From positions 1 to 64,000 of the forward strand of contig CM017571.1 in assembly GCA_007844125.1 (NCBI GenBank): DNA of 64,000 nucleotides. Direction: 5' to 3'. The stretch is from Sinonovacula constricta (taxonomy: Eukaryota > Mollusca > Bivalvia > Cardiida > Solecurtidae). Positions 24,082-35,136 of the stretch are shown here, in pieces. How positions within the stretch are numbered: the stretch's first letter is position 1; each line of letters begins with the position of its first letter. Both the position numbers and the translations under genes were made by a program. Below the pieces are notes generated by a model. It worked only from the letters and a program-made list of their open reading frames with translations, searched no databases and was not told where the DNA came from.

Positions 24082-24252
24082 TTTACTACAACTCTTACCT
24101 TCGTTGAATTGAATTGAAAAAGTGCATTATGTCATGAAATTACACACTGCATATATAGCATTTTGTCGCGCTGAAAGCAGGAATAGTCTGGAAATATTAC
24201 TCTGTATTCGCATCTTAAACTGGGGAAAACAAATAAATAATATTTCACTTAC

Positions 24253-24356
24253 ATGTAGCAGTTATTGTTGAACTTGTTGTAGCTTGACAACGCCAGCAGG
24301 GTACCAAAACCGGGGCCAAGGCTGAAGAAAATCTGCGCTGCAGCATCAAGCCATAC
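24253..24356 (-). CDS. SLC6 transporter, exon with TM6
   Basis: Sixth visible exon. It begins [18 protein letters not shown] (TM6 with its unwound SLGPGFG centre), followed by [16 protein letters not shown], and ends with AT of a split Met codon. By family knowledge the Gln of AAAQ and the Ser of FFSLG are chloride-site positions, and the TM6 break contacts substrate and Na1; all are intact. [10 protein letters not shown] matches the serotonin-transporter-like form of this loop, where dopamine/noradrenaline transporters more often have T in NKF(T)NNC. The acceptor is tacag and the donor gtaagt. Length is 104 bp (34 codons + 2). Confidence 0.96.
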
Positions 24357-24679
24357 CTGTACACCAGAAATAAAGTTAAAAGTTGGTGAATTCGGAAAAA
24401 AAAAAAATAACAAAACAAGAAAACCACAAATAAAAAACACATTAAAAAGACAATTGTTATGAAAATGTTGTTTCTAGTATTACCACATAAAACATATCTA
24501 TTCTTTCTAAAATATGCAAGAATGAACATCATGACTACTGGATATGCGGATTGTCACAGGTTGATTAGGGGCCTGGAAAATCACTTAAAACTTCAGTAAA
24601 ATTCTTTAAATCGACATCAATATACATGTACAAAATCTTTAAATAACAAAATATCAAATTAAGAACATGTTTGTCTTGT

Positions 24680-24893
24680 TTAGTTTAAACCTATGTATAA
24701 ATAGTCGATTGGGTACAAGTTCTTTCAACTTATATTAATCCCTCTCGACTGTCCACTTCCTGGGTAGAACCAGTAATGTGCAGTAAACAGTCTTGCTCAA
24801 GGATTAACATCACGTGGTCAGTTTCGCGGTTCGAACCCGGTACCCTCCGATCCGGAGTCCAACGTCTTAACCAACAGACAATGGAAGTCTACA
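24680..24893 (-). repeat. SINE family 4 (tRNA-derived)
   Basis: Read on the minus strand, the head ends with box B (ggttcgaaccgcgaaactg) and continues accacgtgatgttaatcctt. The tail is the complement of agtttaaacctatgtataaa. It is homologous to 51290-51519. Confidence 0.8.
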
Positions 24894-26494
24894 TCTTGTG
24901 GACATAAATGATGATTTAAATGATGGTAGGGCTATGTATATGTCAAATAAGGAAATAGTCAAATGAGCATTGCAACATACACCAACATTTGAAAAGGCAC
25001 AGGAAAACGGTATTCACATGCAAGCCATTTGTAAAAGACAAAAATATTTTTAGTCATTAAACAAACAGAGCAAGCCCAACAACCACCGCTTTGAAATGGT
25101 CAGTCTGCAAAAAAGGACCGATTGGTTTACCAAAAACGGACACTTATCGGAATGGCTGTTTGTTATTTGTAAAAAAATACTTTTTCCTAAGATCGCAAGT
25201 ATAAACGTCTTCTTTAAATGCGAACTTCAAATTCACAATTCTATAAACGAAAGAAAGTATTTACCTGGATTTAATACGGAATTTGAGAACAGGATTGATA
25301 CAAAATATAGCATATGAGCATTTAAGTAAATTGAATTAAATCATACACACTTAAACGGCTTAAATTTTATTAGGGTTAGCACACAAACATACTTACAAAA
25401 TCAAGGAAAACGCGACGGTCGATCGAAATAGTTGTTAATACTCAAGGCACTCAACCTCTTATTAAATATGATGTGCATTAATTCTGCTCCTTTCCGCTAA
25501 ATTAATTACCTTTCCTTCCATTTATCTCACTGATTACAAGCTGGCTGCTTGAACATCAATAGTTAAGTAGGCAACGAGGAGGAATTAAAATAATTGAAAC
25601 GCATTCGACCCCTCAAAAATCATGGTGAGATGAATTGAAAATACGAGTAGAGAGATACGAACTGGGTTTATTAAATTTCAATTATGACATTTCTAAGGCT
25701 ATGATGATGTTTTGTATTGCATATAGAGAGCGTGTCTTACGCCCAATTAAGTCGGGGCATAAGACTGTTGGTAGCATTTGAGGCATCAAACAGATAAGGC
25801 TGACTGTATTATAAATGTTCACGTATTAATGAGAAAAATTTCAGATGCAGTTTTATGTGTTACAAGATTAACCACGTTTATTGGACAAAATTATACATTT
25901 ATTTACAGCAGGTAAAGACAACTTAACGGCTCACAGATCTATTTGATAATAGGGATTATGACGACGAATTGATAAGGATTTACTAAATTGTAGATGATTG
26001 AACTTTCTGTGAGTGTTGGTTATCAATGTAAGCATGTAATTACGTTTGAAATAAAATAACGATTTGACAACATTATGGCATTGATGAATTCGTTGCGATG
26101 ATCTTAGAATGCTTACTTAAACTAACGTCGGATTTTCTTCTTATTTTAAATCGACTTTTTAAAGATGGCGAGGGCTCAGAGTCATTGGGCGAAGGAATAA
26201 TTGCGCCAGTATTCAAAGAGGGGCAGCACCAGAGATCCATTGAGTTGTCGCGGCATAACTTGAATTAAATAGGAAAATATGACAAAGTCTACGATAATTG
26301 CTTAGGTGTAAATATATATTGCAATCAATTAGTACTTCTATTTACACCATAATAAATTATGTTAAATAGCAAATTCAATTTAGATAACTTTCCATACGCC
26401 CGTTTCTCTTTTGAGTTTGAGATAAAAATGTATAAAAATGATAAAACAATATACTGGATACAATTGTAATTTGTCTGATTTCTTGTGTTCTTAG

Positions 26495-26640
26495 ATTCAA
26501 TTCCAACAAGGGGACGTATGCTCAAGTTTGCTCTATTTCTTGTTTACAAATGATGTTCCTCATTATATAAACGTAGATATACAAGGTGTATTTACAAATA
26601 ACAATGTAAAAATTCTTGATTCTGTACGCAGATGATGTGC
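26495..26640 (+). pseudogene. Dead non-LTR (LINE) reverse transcriptase fragment
   Basis: The frame through 26507 reads QQGDVCSSLLYFLFTNDVPH and YINVDIQGVF, matching the RT block (R)QGDVCSP.LF.LFINDLP. A frameshift at about 26620 is needed to reach LYADDVLFADDIVLLADD, the YADD catalytic block, at the expected distance. The frameshift and upstream stops make it a relic. The polymerase core is otherwise absent. Confidence 0.75.
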
Positions 26641-26826
26641 TGTTTGCAGATGATATTGTGCTGCTGGCAGATGATGTTGTGCTGTTTGCATATGTTGTGC
26701 TGTTCGCAGATGATGATGTGCTGTTGGCAGACGATGTTGTGCTGTTCGCAGATGACGATGTGCTGTTGGCAGATGATGATGTGCTGTTGGTGGATGATGT
26801 TGTGCTTTGGTGGATGATGTTGTGCT
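26629..26826 (+). repeat. 18-21-bp minisatellite grown from the RT YADD codons
   Basis: About ten units of type gcagatgatgttgtgctgtt(t), encoding ADDVVLF/ADDDVLL repeats. The first unit is the YADD catalytic block of the adjacent LINE fragment, so the array arose by local duplication of that segment. Confidence 0.85.
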
Positions 26827-27807
26827 TTAGACTAAGCTTTGACCATTTTCAACACTATCTCAATTTTAGGGCAATTTAACTCGTTAATCAACACTTACAA
26901 TTTGTAAATGTTCATTTTTTGCAAATCTGAAAATAAGAACGTATGAGGATCCTGCTAAAAAAGATTAAAAATTATAATGTCAACATGTAATACAAATCGT
27001 CTAAACAAAGCGTTTAAGCTAGGGAATTCGCTGGAATAACTGCCTCATAAGTTTGCTTTTTCGGTATATTTAATTAGTATTTTTATGCAAAATAATATTT
27101 TACGTTAACTCAACAGCTCTTGTTATTCATGTTTTATGTCTCACACTCTTTTTGTACTTAAATGTTTATTGTTTGTGGCTATGAACATGTATGTTCTATG
27201 CTAATACACTATTACATATCTCGCAGAAATCTGGCATTTATTGCGTTAAATCTATTTACACACTTTGTTTCGTAAGTTTGAAGAAAAATACCACCAACAA
27301 ACAATTATTGGTCACATTTAAAGGTAACAACGAGTGTTTAACAGGAAAACAACTGGAAATAAATGGAAATTACCGATCTGTTCTATTTATGGAAAAAGTA
27401 GTCCGTCATATTATGCACTTTCAGTTTACACAAGCAACAAGTAAAATACAAGGGGTTTTATCAAATACGGAGAGTGGAATACAACTGTATGTATTCAACA
27501 AGAAAATACAAACTAATTTTAAAGATAAACATTCATAGGTATATAATAAATATAGATATCGAATTTCGCTGATATTAACCGGTCTATTAAATAGAACGTG
27601 AAATTTCCATCAATATTATGGGCGCGCATCTATAAAACTTCCTTAGAATTGTACGCATTGTGGGATACTTGTTCCAGACGAACAATATTCACAAGTTAGT
27701 AATGCAAACTATTTTCTTGCATTTAAGTTTAGATAATAATTAAAAAAATAAAAACTATTTATTAGTAACTATTTATAGTTTATGTAATAAAAACAGTTAT
27801 GCTGTTG

Positions 27808-27876
27808 ATATTGACCGCAAAAATCGTTATTGAACTCAGCTATCGCCTTGGTCAATAACGATTTTTTGGTCAATAT
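27808..27876. mobile_element. Tiny hairpin-forming element
   Basis: atattgaccgcaaaaatcgt...acgattttttggtcaatat: two nearly perfect inverted arms of about 28 bases around a short loop. It is either a minimal MITE or the fold-back end of one. Confidence 0.55.
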
Positions 27877-28384
27877 CGCAACATATTTCCCAGCTAAAAG
27901 TAAATAATTGTATAATATTTATCAGTCAAGAGTCATATGTTAATAACATTTGATAGAAATTAAATGCCAGGTCTTCGATGCCTTAGCAGTGATATTGTAT
28001 AGGAATATAAAAGTGCCTTGCTTCATAAGTGCAGTTAATAGTGTAACCATTCTGTTACAATGTACGAATTCTAAAAAATACTAGATGAATCTATTAATAA
28101 TTTTAAAGTGTATAAACATTGTTAATTATATCGAGTGAAGGAGATTTGTGCAACCTATTAGGACCAATTTAATCGGTTTAAATGATAAGAGAAAACAGGA
28201 CAGTATTGTAAAATTCATTCTTCAAAGTAGATAACAAATTATCATTATTATTTTATGCAAATCAGTACAATTTTAACATTTATCAGTTAAACAAAAATGT
28301 TATTCTTGTTGTAAAGATAACATTTTCTATGAACTACTTGCGGAATATACCACACTTTTCAAATGCAACTGAAGGCAGACAGTT

Positions 28385-28455
28385 GAACCACAACCAACCC
28401 ACAACCAACCCACAACAGACCCACAACCAACCCACAACAGACCCACAACCAACCT
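28385..28455. repeat. Short tandem repeat cacaaccaacc
   Basis: Six or so degenerate units of acccacaaccaac/acccacaacag. Confidence 0.85.
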
Positions 28456-28563
28456 GAAATTATGCAAAACCGAGTTATGATTCTTATACACTGTACGTCT
28501 CCTCATTAAGATCTATCTGCCTGTGAAGTTCCATGTTGACATCTCTTACAGTTTTTTTTTGTT

Positions 28564-28686
28564 ATGCTCCCGACAAAATTATGACGGACGGACGGACGAA
28601 CGGGCGGACGAATGAACGAACGAATGAACGGAACGGATGGAGGGACAACCCGGCGACTTTATGCTCGCCTTTTAGGGAGCATAATA
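28564..28686. mobile_element. MITE with TTATGCTCCC ends
   Basis: Inverted ends ttatgctcccgac and ttagggagcataa. The interior has a gacg/aacg tetranucleotide tract. Elements with this 'gggagcataa' end are familiar from mollusc DNA (recollection, not checked). Confidence 0.6.
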
Positions 28687-29566
28687 TGTAGATCTATAAT
28701 TTTATCGCACATAGGCCAAGATTACGTTTTGTCTGCCTCTAAGCATACTTGACTCGTAAGAAAGAATGAAAGTGATTCGAAACAGCGTGGAGTGTGTTGT
28801 CAATATGTGCTGTGCGGTTAGAGATTTCCTGTTAACAAATAAGAAGTAAGAGTTAATATTCCTATTTTATTATTATTACTGTGTTGTAATTATTTTACGT
28901 ATTGTCATTAGCGAAATTGATTTACACATTATTTTGATAAAGCATGCGTTGAAATATTCGACTAGAAGCAACAGTTAAAAGAAGATTGCAGTTCCGATGC
29001 TAAGAACAGCTCACCAAAAGGACTGCAAGCATATGACATGACATTTGATCAGCCGAAACGTAGCCCATGCGTTTTTTTTTTTTTTTTTTTTTTTTTTTTT
29101 GTTGTTGTTGTTGTTGTTGTTTTTTAAATATGGCTGCAATTCGAACAGAGAAACCAAGTATGACACTTTTATTTTTGTTAAAAGTTTAAATGTAATTAAC
29201 CTCACTTGGAAACAGTTTTCCATATTAGCATGTTTTACATATTTCTTTTAGAAGAAACTACACATTTCGTTGAGCTACACTATTAATAGAATAAACTATT
29301 ATCTCTGATCTAGACAGCTTGTTTCAAACGGATCTTTTTTCCTTTCACTGATTGCATTTAGGAAGCCCTTAAGGAAGTGCAAGGTTAAATCCACGTAAAC
29401 ACGGTTGAAGCACCCCAGTTTACCCGTTTGCCGACTGGCCATTTGTTGGCGGTAACTGTTTGGTTTGCTCTATTTTGTATCATGTCTCATCACTGGTTCG
29501 CTGTTAACAACTTTAACAACTGACTGGAATATAAATACCTTTGACTTTTCTCTTCTTATACTGTTA

Positions 29567-30122
29567 CATCGTCGGAAACCCACGGTTGATTCTATTACGT
29601 TACTCTCCATTCATCACCCGTGGGCAAATTGCTACTCATTTCGTCGCTTTGTTTACTATGAAATGCCGCAATCCGATTGGTTCGCTGAGACCATCTAGCG
29701 AATCTGCCAACCAATCAAGTTTACGCTTTCATACCACTTTGATAGCATTGGCGTAAGTTTATTTACGCACAAATTACAAGCAACGTCACTGTCTTCATGG
29801 GCAAGGATACCGATTTCGTTTAAAACCGACGTGTATTTTTCAATACTTGCTGGAGTGCCCAAAGATCTGTAAGAACATTTGTCGCGGATCGCTGACAGAC
29901 ATATTTTACACTTGCGATGCGCTGTACCGGTCGCCATGTTTACGTTCTCAGGTCACCGTATTGATCTTCCGATTGAAGAGTATTTAATTTTGTAACCTAT
30001 CATCTGATTGGATAATGTCTGTTCTGTCCTATTCCAACAGAACGACGAAATGAGTAGCAATTTGCCCACGGGTGATGAATGGAGAGTAACGTAATAGAAT
30101 CAACCGTGGGTGTCCGACGATG
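29567..30122. mobile_element. 556-bp MULE-type element with ~80-bp TIRs and 9-bp TSD
   Basis: The TIRs start CATCGTCGG and extend about 80 bases as near-perfect inverted copies. They are flanked by atactgtta on both sides (29558-29566; 30123-30131), a perfect 9-bp duplication. These are the hallmarks of Mutator-like transposons. No transposase is encoded. It carries a Cys-rich open exon on the minus strand (29725-29937). Confidence 0.93.
29725..29937 (-). CDS. Cys2-Cys2 zinc-finger-like first exon inside a MULE-type element
   Basis: The ATG at 29937 lies in a good start context (aaacATGGCG). The 71-codon open segment ends at a donor-like AGC|gtaaac; without splicing it runs to 80 codons. Residues C10-x2-C13, C21 and C54-x2-C57 give paired CxxC knuckles reminiscent of ZAD-type or other treble-clef zinc-binding domains (KCKICL ... 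ACNLCV). It may be a captured host first exon or the 5' exon of the parent transposon's own gene. Expression is unknown, and the downstream exon would have to come from the host intron. Confidence 0.45.
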
Positions 30123-30735
30123 ATACTGTTAGGACTTTGTCATACTTTCTTATTATAGAGTATTATCGCACAATGATCAGCAACGATACTCGTGAAAATG
30201 TTGTGCTTTTTATGCTGACCACGAGTTGGTAAAAAAACCCTCCATCTTGCACTAGAAGAAAACCAGTCTATTTTATGCGTTAAAATTTATTTTTTTAAAA
30301 TAAACAAGATTTTTTCATTTCTGAAATCCCCATTTGAAAGCTCAGTCTCCGCATGTTGCACGCAAAGTTTACATGCAACCTGTTCACGCACAGAAACGTC
30401 AGTTAGCTGGGGCAGCGTTGTATCTTTCCGAATACTCCATTACATAAATGTAAGTAAAATAACGTCAATACCTCATACATGTATAACACGACTCTACATG
30501 TAGCATATAGAAAAGCAAAAGTGATATATTTGGCCACAACTTACAAATATAGGCGTGATGTCTCAGTGACACATACTTAGCTGTTCCCTTCATCGAACAT
30601 CCACGTAATTCAAACGATCAATCTTCTTTATGAATGAACGTCACGTGGTGTAAATACTGTATGTTGACAGTTTAAAGGTTGAATTCAATTGCAGCACATG
30701 AGGTGAAAAAATGTTCCTTATGTCCCGTCAATCTG

Positions 30736-31300
30736 CAATCTCATTAAAATCACATCCTAACTTTCGCTTCATTACTTTCCGCTGGTTAGGATCTGATAAC
30801 ATCCCGATAGAGGTCGCCTTGAAGTGACCTTTAAGTTATAAATATTAATGAGCCGATGACGTCAAACTTGACCAAACTTGACCAATCAGAAACCTCGTTA
30901 CACCGCGGTATCGTTGTCAGACAGCGACTACCTTCACTACCTTTTTCATATTCTGAAAGCGTTCTTCATTGATTCTAAGTTTTTGTTTGAACTGATCAAC
31001 TAACGAATGTAATTTCTTTGGCGTTTGTTTTACTTGATCGCAAATGTCAATGGGGGCTGCCATCTTCAAAATGTGACGCACCTTTAATCGGAATACCTTG
31101 GATATTGCCGCTCAATATGAATTTCCGTAAATAGCCGTAATCTGGCGAATATTCATAAAGTTATACCCCAACATTTTGCAGCCGACGATTTCATTGGCTA
31201 ATCAAAGGTCAAATTGAGGTGACACCTAATGCGATGTCATCAGATCCTAACTAGCGGAAAGTAATGAAGCGAAAGTTAGGATGTGATTTAAATGAGATTG
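30736..31300. mobile_element. 565-bp MULE-type element with ~70-bp TIRs and 9-bp TSD
   Basis: TIRs begin CAATCTCATT and share cacatcctaactttcgcttc over about 70 bases with few mismatches. They are flanked by gtcaatctg at 30727-30735 and 31301-31309, a perfect 9-bp duplication. No transposase is present. It contains a minus-strand ATG exon (30941-31063). Confidence 0.93.
30941..31063 (-). CDS. 41-codon ATG exon inside a MULE-type element
   Basis: The start context aagATGGCAGCC is near ideal. The peptide is MAAPIDICDQVKQTPKKLHS then LVDQFKQKLRINEERFQNMK, charged and coiled-coil-like. A donor AAAAAG|gtagtg follows, and without splicing a stop comes seven codons later. No family is recognised. 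As in 29725-29937, it looks like a captured or retained first exon. Confidence 0.4.
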
Positions 31301-31911
31301 GTCAATCTGTCAACCTTAACGATTTCTGATTTGTCAGCTATAACATCGTCTGCCTATTTACTAAATTAGAAAGGGTCTGTTTCTAACGTAGAGTTCATTT
31401 TTGATGTCAATTTTTAACTTTGAAAATGTTTTTCACATTCCAGAGGAAACAATTTAACAACGTATGTTTTATAATTGTCTCGAGGTGTAAGTAACATTAA
31501 TACAAGAGTTGAATTGAAAAACATAATACATGTACCTCCGTTTTTAAAGAGTTAAAACTTTTGAAAGTTTAACATCGACACAACGAATGATCTAAAGTGA
31601 AAAAAGATTTGGATTTCGTGAGCTTCATTTCCTCATTGAATAACGTACATATCTGGTCGAGAATAAACTATTCAAGCTGTTATCGTCAGTAAATCAAAAC
31701 AGATCCTATTTTTAAAGTAAATCTAAAAATACATATGCCGTTTGCTGTTGTTTTATATGGCACGCTAGGAGTTAACGTTACCTACAGGGAAATCTGATTG
31801 ATGGAACAGCCTAAGTGTAAAATGCGGTTACCGCACACGGCTATGTTTCCATACAAATGGGTGGTCGGTTTAGAAATGAAATCAGTTTTTTGGACCTCCA
31901 TTGGTTGTTGT

Positions 31912-32306
31912 CAAATATATCATGGTTGGGAGTTGGGCTACTAGTAGTGTTGGGAAATCGGTTGCAAATCATAATCGATCATTGGTTGCAATCGCTTGCC
32001 AACACCGATGCGATTTCACCGATTATTATAATTATTAATTATAAATCTACGCAGTGTTGCGTTCACAAATGGTTTTTGATTAGTAGCTTACATAATTTCT
32101 CGATATATTAGTGTACTTGCTGCCACTTTTTACAATACGTTGAGTGTTTCAATGACAAATTACAATTTTTTCACTTTCTTTCTATTTATATATGCTCGTA
32201 AATCTCACGAGCCGCCATCACTAGCTGCTAGAAATTTTACCACTCAGGCCGAGTGCCTTCGTGATTAAATGCATGCGCATCCCAACTTCCAACCATGATA
32301 TACTTG
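31912..32306. mobile_element. Inverted-repeat element, CAAGTATATCATGGTTGG ends
   Basis: The left end caaatatatcatggttggga and right end ...ccaaccatgatatacttg are inverted copies of about 25 bases. About 395 bp, no coding content, no clear duplication. It ends 138 bp from the donor side of the TM5 exon. Confidence 0.6.
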
Positions 32307-32443
32307 CGAACAACTCATCGACGCCCAAAAATCAATTCATAAATAAAAGAATTAACGTTATATCAGTCTGTTGACGTCATAAGTCTAGTACTATTATCGG
32401 GTTTTATAAGGGAGTGAAATTCCGTCATGACGTCAGAACTTAC

Positions 32444-32578
32444 AGCGATGTCCAGCAGTCGCTCCCACTGAGGCGTGACGTAATATCTGATCCCGTCCTT
32501 GGCTCCCGGCAACATACAACCCCGTACAAGCAGCACCAGCAGCACGATGTAAGGAACGGTGGCTGTGACCCAGACAGC
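32444..32578 (-). CDS. SLC6 transporter, exon with TM5 and loop 3
   Basis: Fifth visible exon, phase 0 at both ends, 45 codons. It reads AVWVTATVPYIVLLVLLVRG (TM5), then CMLPGAKDGIRYYVTPQWER and LLDIA. VTAT.PY is the TM5 signature, and (T/M)LPGA..GI.YY..P.W..L is the conserved extracellular loop 3 leading to TM6. The acceptor is ctgtag and the donor gtaagt. It is joined across an 8.1-kb intron to VWLDAAAQ. There is nothing unusual apart from Cys-Met after the RG, where many relatives have A-T or similar. Confidence 0.95.
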
Positions 32579-32704
32579 CTACAGGGAAAGTTTTAACCCC
32601 ATCATAAGCAACATCAACATCAGCATCCGTCACAAAACTAGAATAATTAACAATACTAAAACAAGTAGCAGAGTAATTTTATAGTAACTATGACAATAAT
32701 CACC

Positions 32705-32960
32705 GCCATCGAGTAGTAGTAGCAGTAGTTGTAGTTGTAGTAGTAGTTGTTGTAGTAGTAGTTGTTGTTGTAGTAGTTGTAGTAGTAGAAGTAGTTGTTG
32801 TTGCTGTAGAAGTAGTTGTAGTAGTACTAATAGTAGTAGTAGTAGCAGTAGTAGTAGTTGTAGTTGTAGTAGTAGTAGTAGTAGAAGTAGTTGTTGTAGA
32901 AGTAGTTGCTGTAGTACTAATAGTAGTAGTGGTAGTAGTAGGAGTAATAATAATTATGAT
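32705..32960. repeat. (TAG/TTG)n trinucleotide array
   Basis: About 250 bases of tagtagtag, ttgttg and related triplets, beginning about 130 bases upstream of the TM5 exon acceptor. Confidence 0.95.
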
Positions 32961-33540
32961 AATAATGATAAGGAGAAGTTAACCAAGTTACTGCTTGAAA
33001 CAAATTCGGCCCTTCATTAAACGGTGGCATGTTTCTTAAAATAATATGAACTGCTAGTTTTCTGTGATTTTTGGCAAAGGTTTGGTTTTTCTATATTTTC
33101 TTTTTTGCTGCAACTCAACATAATTATTAGCTGTTTGTTGATCAAAGACGTCCAATTAAAACTGTTACTTAAACGCGGGAAAAGCCAAAACAATAACACC
33201 CTCTGCGAGCACTACAATAATATCAATTCCGTGGATTGAACGAGTCAAGGAAAGATAACAAAAACAATGACATGTTGTTTTTTCTGCAGATCTTTGCTTG
33301 GTTTGTAAATTGACGAGCCTATGTGTTGCAGCAGAGCCATCTGAACGAATTGATTTAAAACTTTTGGCAGCTGACACTTACTTGTTATTCGTACAGCAGA
33401 AATTTGATACTGAGCTCCTGGCTACACATTACATGTATGGTAATACAATCGAGTCTTCGATTACATCAAAATTCTTAGAACCATAAGTTTATGAAGAATC
33501 AGATAGACAGACCCTCTTCCAACATATCTATATGTCTGAT

Positions 33541-33990
33541 AGATTAACTCCAGTCCTCCGGTCTTTTATTGAAACGCAGTTGGTGTGAGATTAACTCCTG
33601 TCCTAGGACTTTTATTGAAACGCAGTTGGTGTGAGATTAACTCCTGTCCTAGGACTTTTATTGAAACGCAGTTGTTGTGGAATTTACTCCAGTTCTAGGA
33701 CTTTTATTAAAACGCAGTTGTTGTTAGATTAACGCCAGTCCTATGACTTTTACCGAAACGCAGTTGGTGTGAGATTAACGCCAGTCCAAGGTCTTTTATT
33801 GAAACGCAGTTAGTGTGAGATTAACTCCTGTCCTAGGACTACTATTGAAACGCAGTCATTGTGAGATTAACGTCAGTCCAATGACTTTTATTGAAACGCA
33901 GTTGTTGTAAGATTTACTTCAGTCTTATGACTTTTATTGAAACGCAGTTGTTCTAAGAATAATTCCAGTCCAGGGACTCTTACGAAAATG
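33541..33990. repeat. 46-47-bp minisatellite, about 10 units
   Basis: Unit agattaactcctgtcctagg then acttttattgaaacgcagtt ggtgtg. Units diverge gradually toward the right end. Confidence 0.93.
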
Positions 33991-34019
33991 CACTTGAGAG
34001 TACTTTGATGAATAAATAA

Positions 34020-34775
34020 GAAATCAGCTAAACTAGGCATCGACGTCAGAGCTGATTACCCGGATGATCATGTAACGTGGTCTTAGAAATTGGTCACCAA
34101 GTTGTTCTAGTTTAAAATAGCTAAATGAGCGGCGTGGCCAGGATAGAAAATACATTTTTGTAACGACAAGTGGTGTTATTCTTTACTTTTTAAATGGATG
34201 AAGGGCACCAGTAAACAGCATTTCGCGCCATCTTCTCAGTGATTTGAATTAGAAAGAAAAAAATTAGGCCAAACTGTCGAATGCCATCTTTAAATGTGGT
34301 ATCCGTAAGTTTGTGTATATCTAACATATGTAACAATATCTGATCTCTGTTTGAGGTGTTTGTACATAACTTCTGCAGACTAAAAAATCACACTTTAGTC
34401 TAAGCTTTGACGATTTTCAATAGTTTACCAATTTCAGAGCAGTTAAACTCTTTAATCAACACTTAAATGTTCATTCTTTACAAATCTATAATTCAGAACG
34501 ATTGGGATTTCTGCTAAAAATAGACATCGACGTCACGGCAGATGACGTATTTGAGCGAAAACATAAGTGGTCACGTGGTTTTCTTAGTTTAAAAATATCT
34601 TACTGTGCAGCGTGGATCAGATAGGAAATACATGTTTGAATAAACCAAATTATGACGTTATGGTTCATTTTTCAGACAGATGTAGGACATCAATAAACAG
34701 CATTTTGTGAGATCTGTTCGGGTAAGTTGTTATTATGATGTTAAGTGAAAATATTTTTAGTCCAAACTGCCTCTT
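34020..34775 (+). mobile_element. Two head-to-tail MITE copies, AGGTGGTATCC family
   Basis: The first (to about 34291) is 5' truncated and ends 'ccaaactgtcgaatgccatcttta'. The second starts directly 'aatgtggtatccgtaagttt' and ends near 'ttagtccaaactgcc' (34775). A third fragment of the same interior lies at 26824-26955. Confidence 0.65.
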
Positions 34776-34997
34776 TTAACAGAAATGCTTAAAGTAACGT
34801 ATGCCACCAAAATATAACCTAAACGATCAAATCACGAAAAACAAGCAACGATGAATAATTGCCTCTGACAAGTAAGTATGGCATCCGAAGTAGAAACAGA
34901 AGGTCACCTCAATACAATGTGTATATGAAAATATAGGTAAAATAAAAATATGGGTAAAAAAGGTAAAATATTTTAAAGGACATATACTTAGAGTTAC

Positions 34998-35136
34998 CTT
35001 TCCTGACGACTTGATGCCCCGCCAGAGGGAGAAGTAGACGATAATCATGACGGCTAGAAGGCACAGACACAGCGTGGGCTTCACAGCCCCGATATCTCCG
35101 ATACCCGGAGACCGATGGAACTCCAGCACATAGTTG
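34998..35136 (-). CDS. SLC6 transporter, exon with end of loop 2 and TM4
   Basis: Fourth visible exon. It starts with C, completing a CGC Arg codon, then NYVLEFHRSPGIGDIGAVKP, a hydrophobic TM4 (LCLCLLAVMIIVYFSLW) and the cytoplasmic RGIKSSGK. The motif (V)LE.HRS.GI.D.G before TM4 and (W)(K/R)G(V/I)K(S/T)SGK after it are family hallmarks. The acceptor is catag and the donor is gtaact. Length is 139 bp (1 + 46 codons), ending at a codon boundary. The neighbouring exon starts AVWVTA, so the join reads SGK-AVWVTA as in animal monoamine transporters. Confidence 0.95.

Larger units (their letters stand above)
22691..24252 (-). other. Intron between TM6 and TM7 exons
   Basis: Holds a G-rich stretch (22830-22856), a tRNA-like SINE head (22857-22930), a GTGCGTTTCAT-family MITE (23048-23312), AT-rich filler and a SINE family 1 copy (23820-24081). 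Confidence 0.75.
29346..30180 (+). repeat. Dispersed repeat 'GCACCCCAGT' family, split by a MULE-type element
   Basis: 29346-29470 matches 44583-44720 and 52560-52670 (aggaagtgcaaggttaaatc, gcaccccagt, ggcggtaact). Its 3' part (aggactttgtcatactttct) resumes at 30131 after the inserted element 29567-30122. No tRNA head is visible; class unknown. Confidence 0.7.
24357..32443 (-). other. 8.1-kb intron between TM5 and TM6 exons
   Basis: Holds SINE family 4 (24680-24893); AT-rich sequence without features (24900-26480); a LINE RT relic and its minisatellite (26495-26826); anonymous DNA (26960-28380) with a hairpin element at 27808-27876; short repeats (28385-28455); a MITE (28564-28686); poly-T (29072-29100); the dispersed repeat with a nested MULE-type element (29346-30180); a second MULE-type element (30736-31300) and an inverted-repeat element (31912-32306). 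The open frame at 27191-27538 matches nothing recognised. Confidence 0.7.
32579..34997 (-). other. Intron between TM4 and TM5 exons
   Basis: Holds a TAG/TTG trinucleotide array (32705-32960), anonymous sequence, a 46-bp minisatellite (33541-33990) and two MITE copies (34020-34775). Confidence 0.8.

Noticed and set aside
27191..27538. 115-codon plus-strand frame
   Set aside because: No recognised domain, AT-rich composition, intron of another gene, no splice signals that make a gene model.
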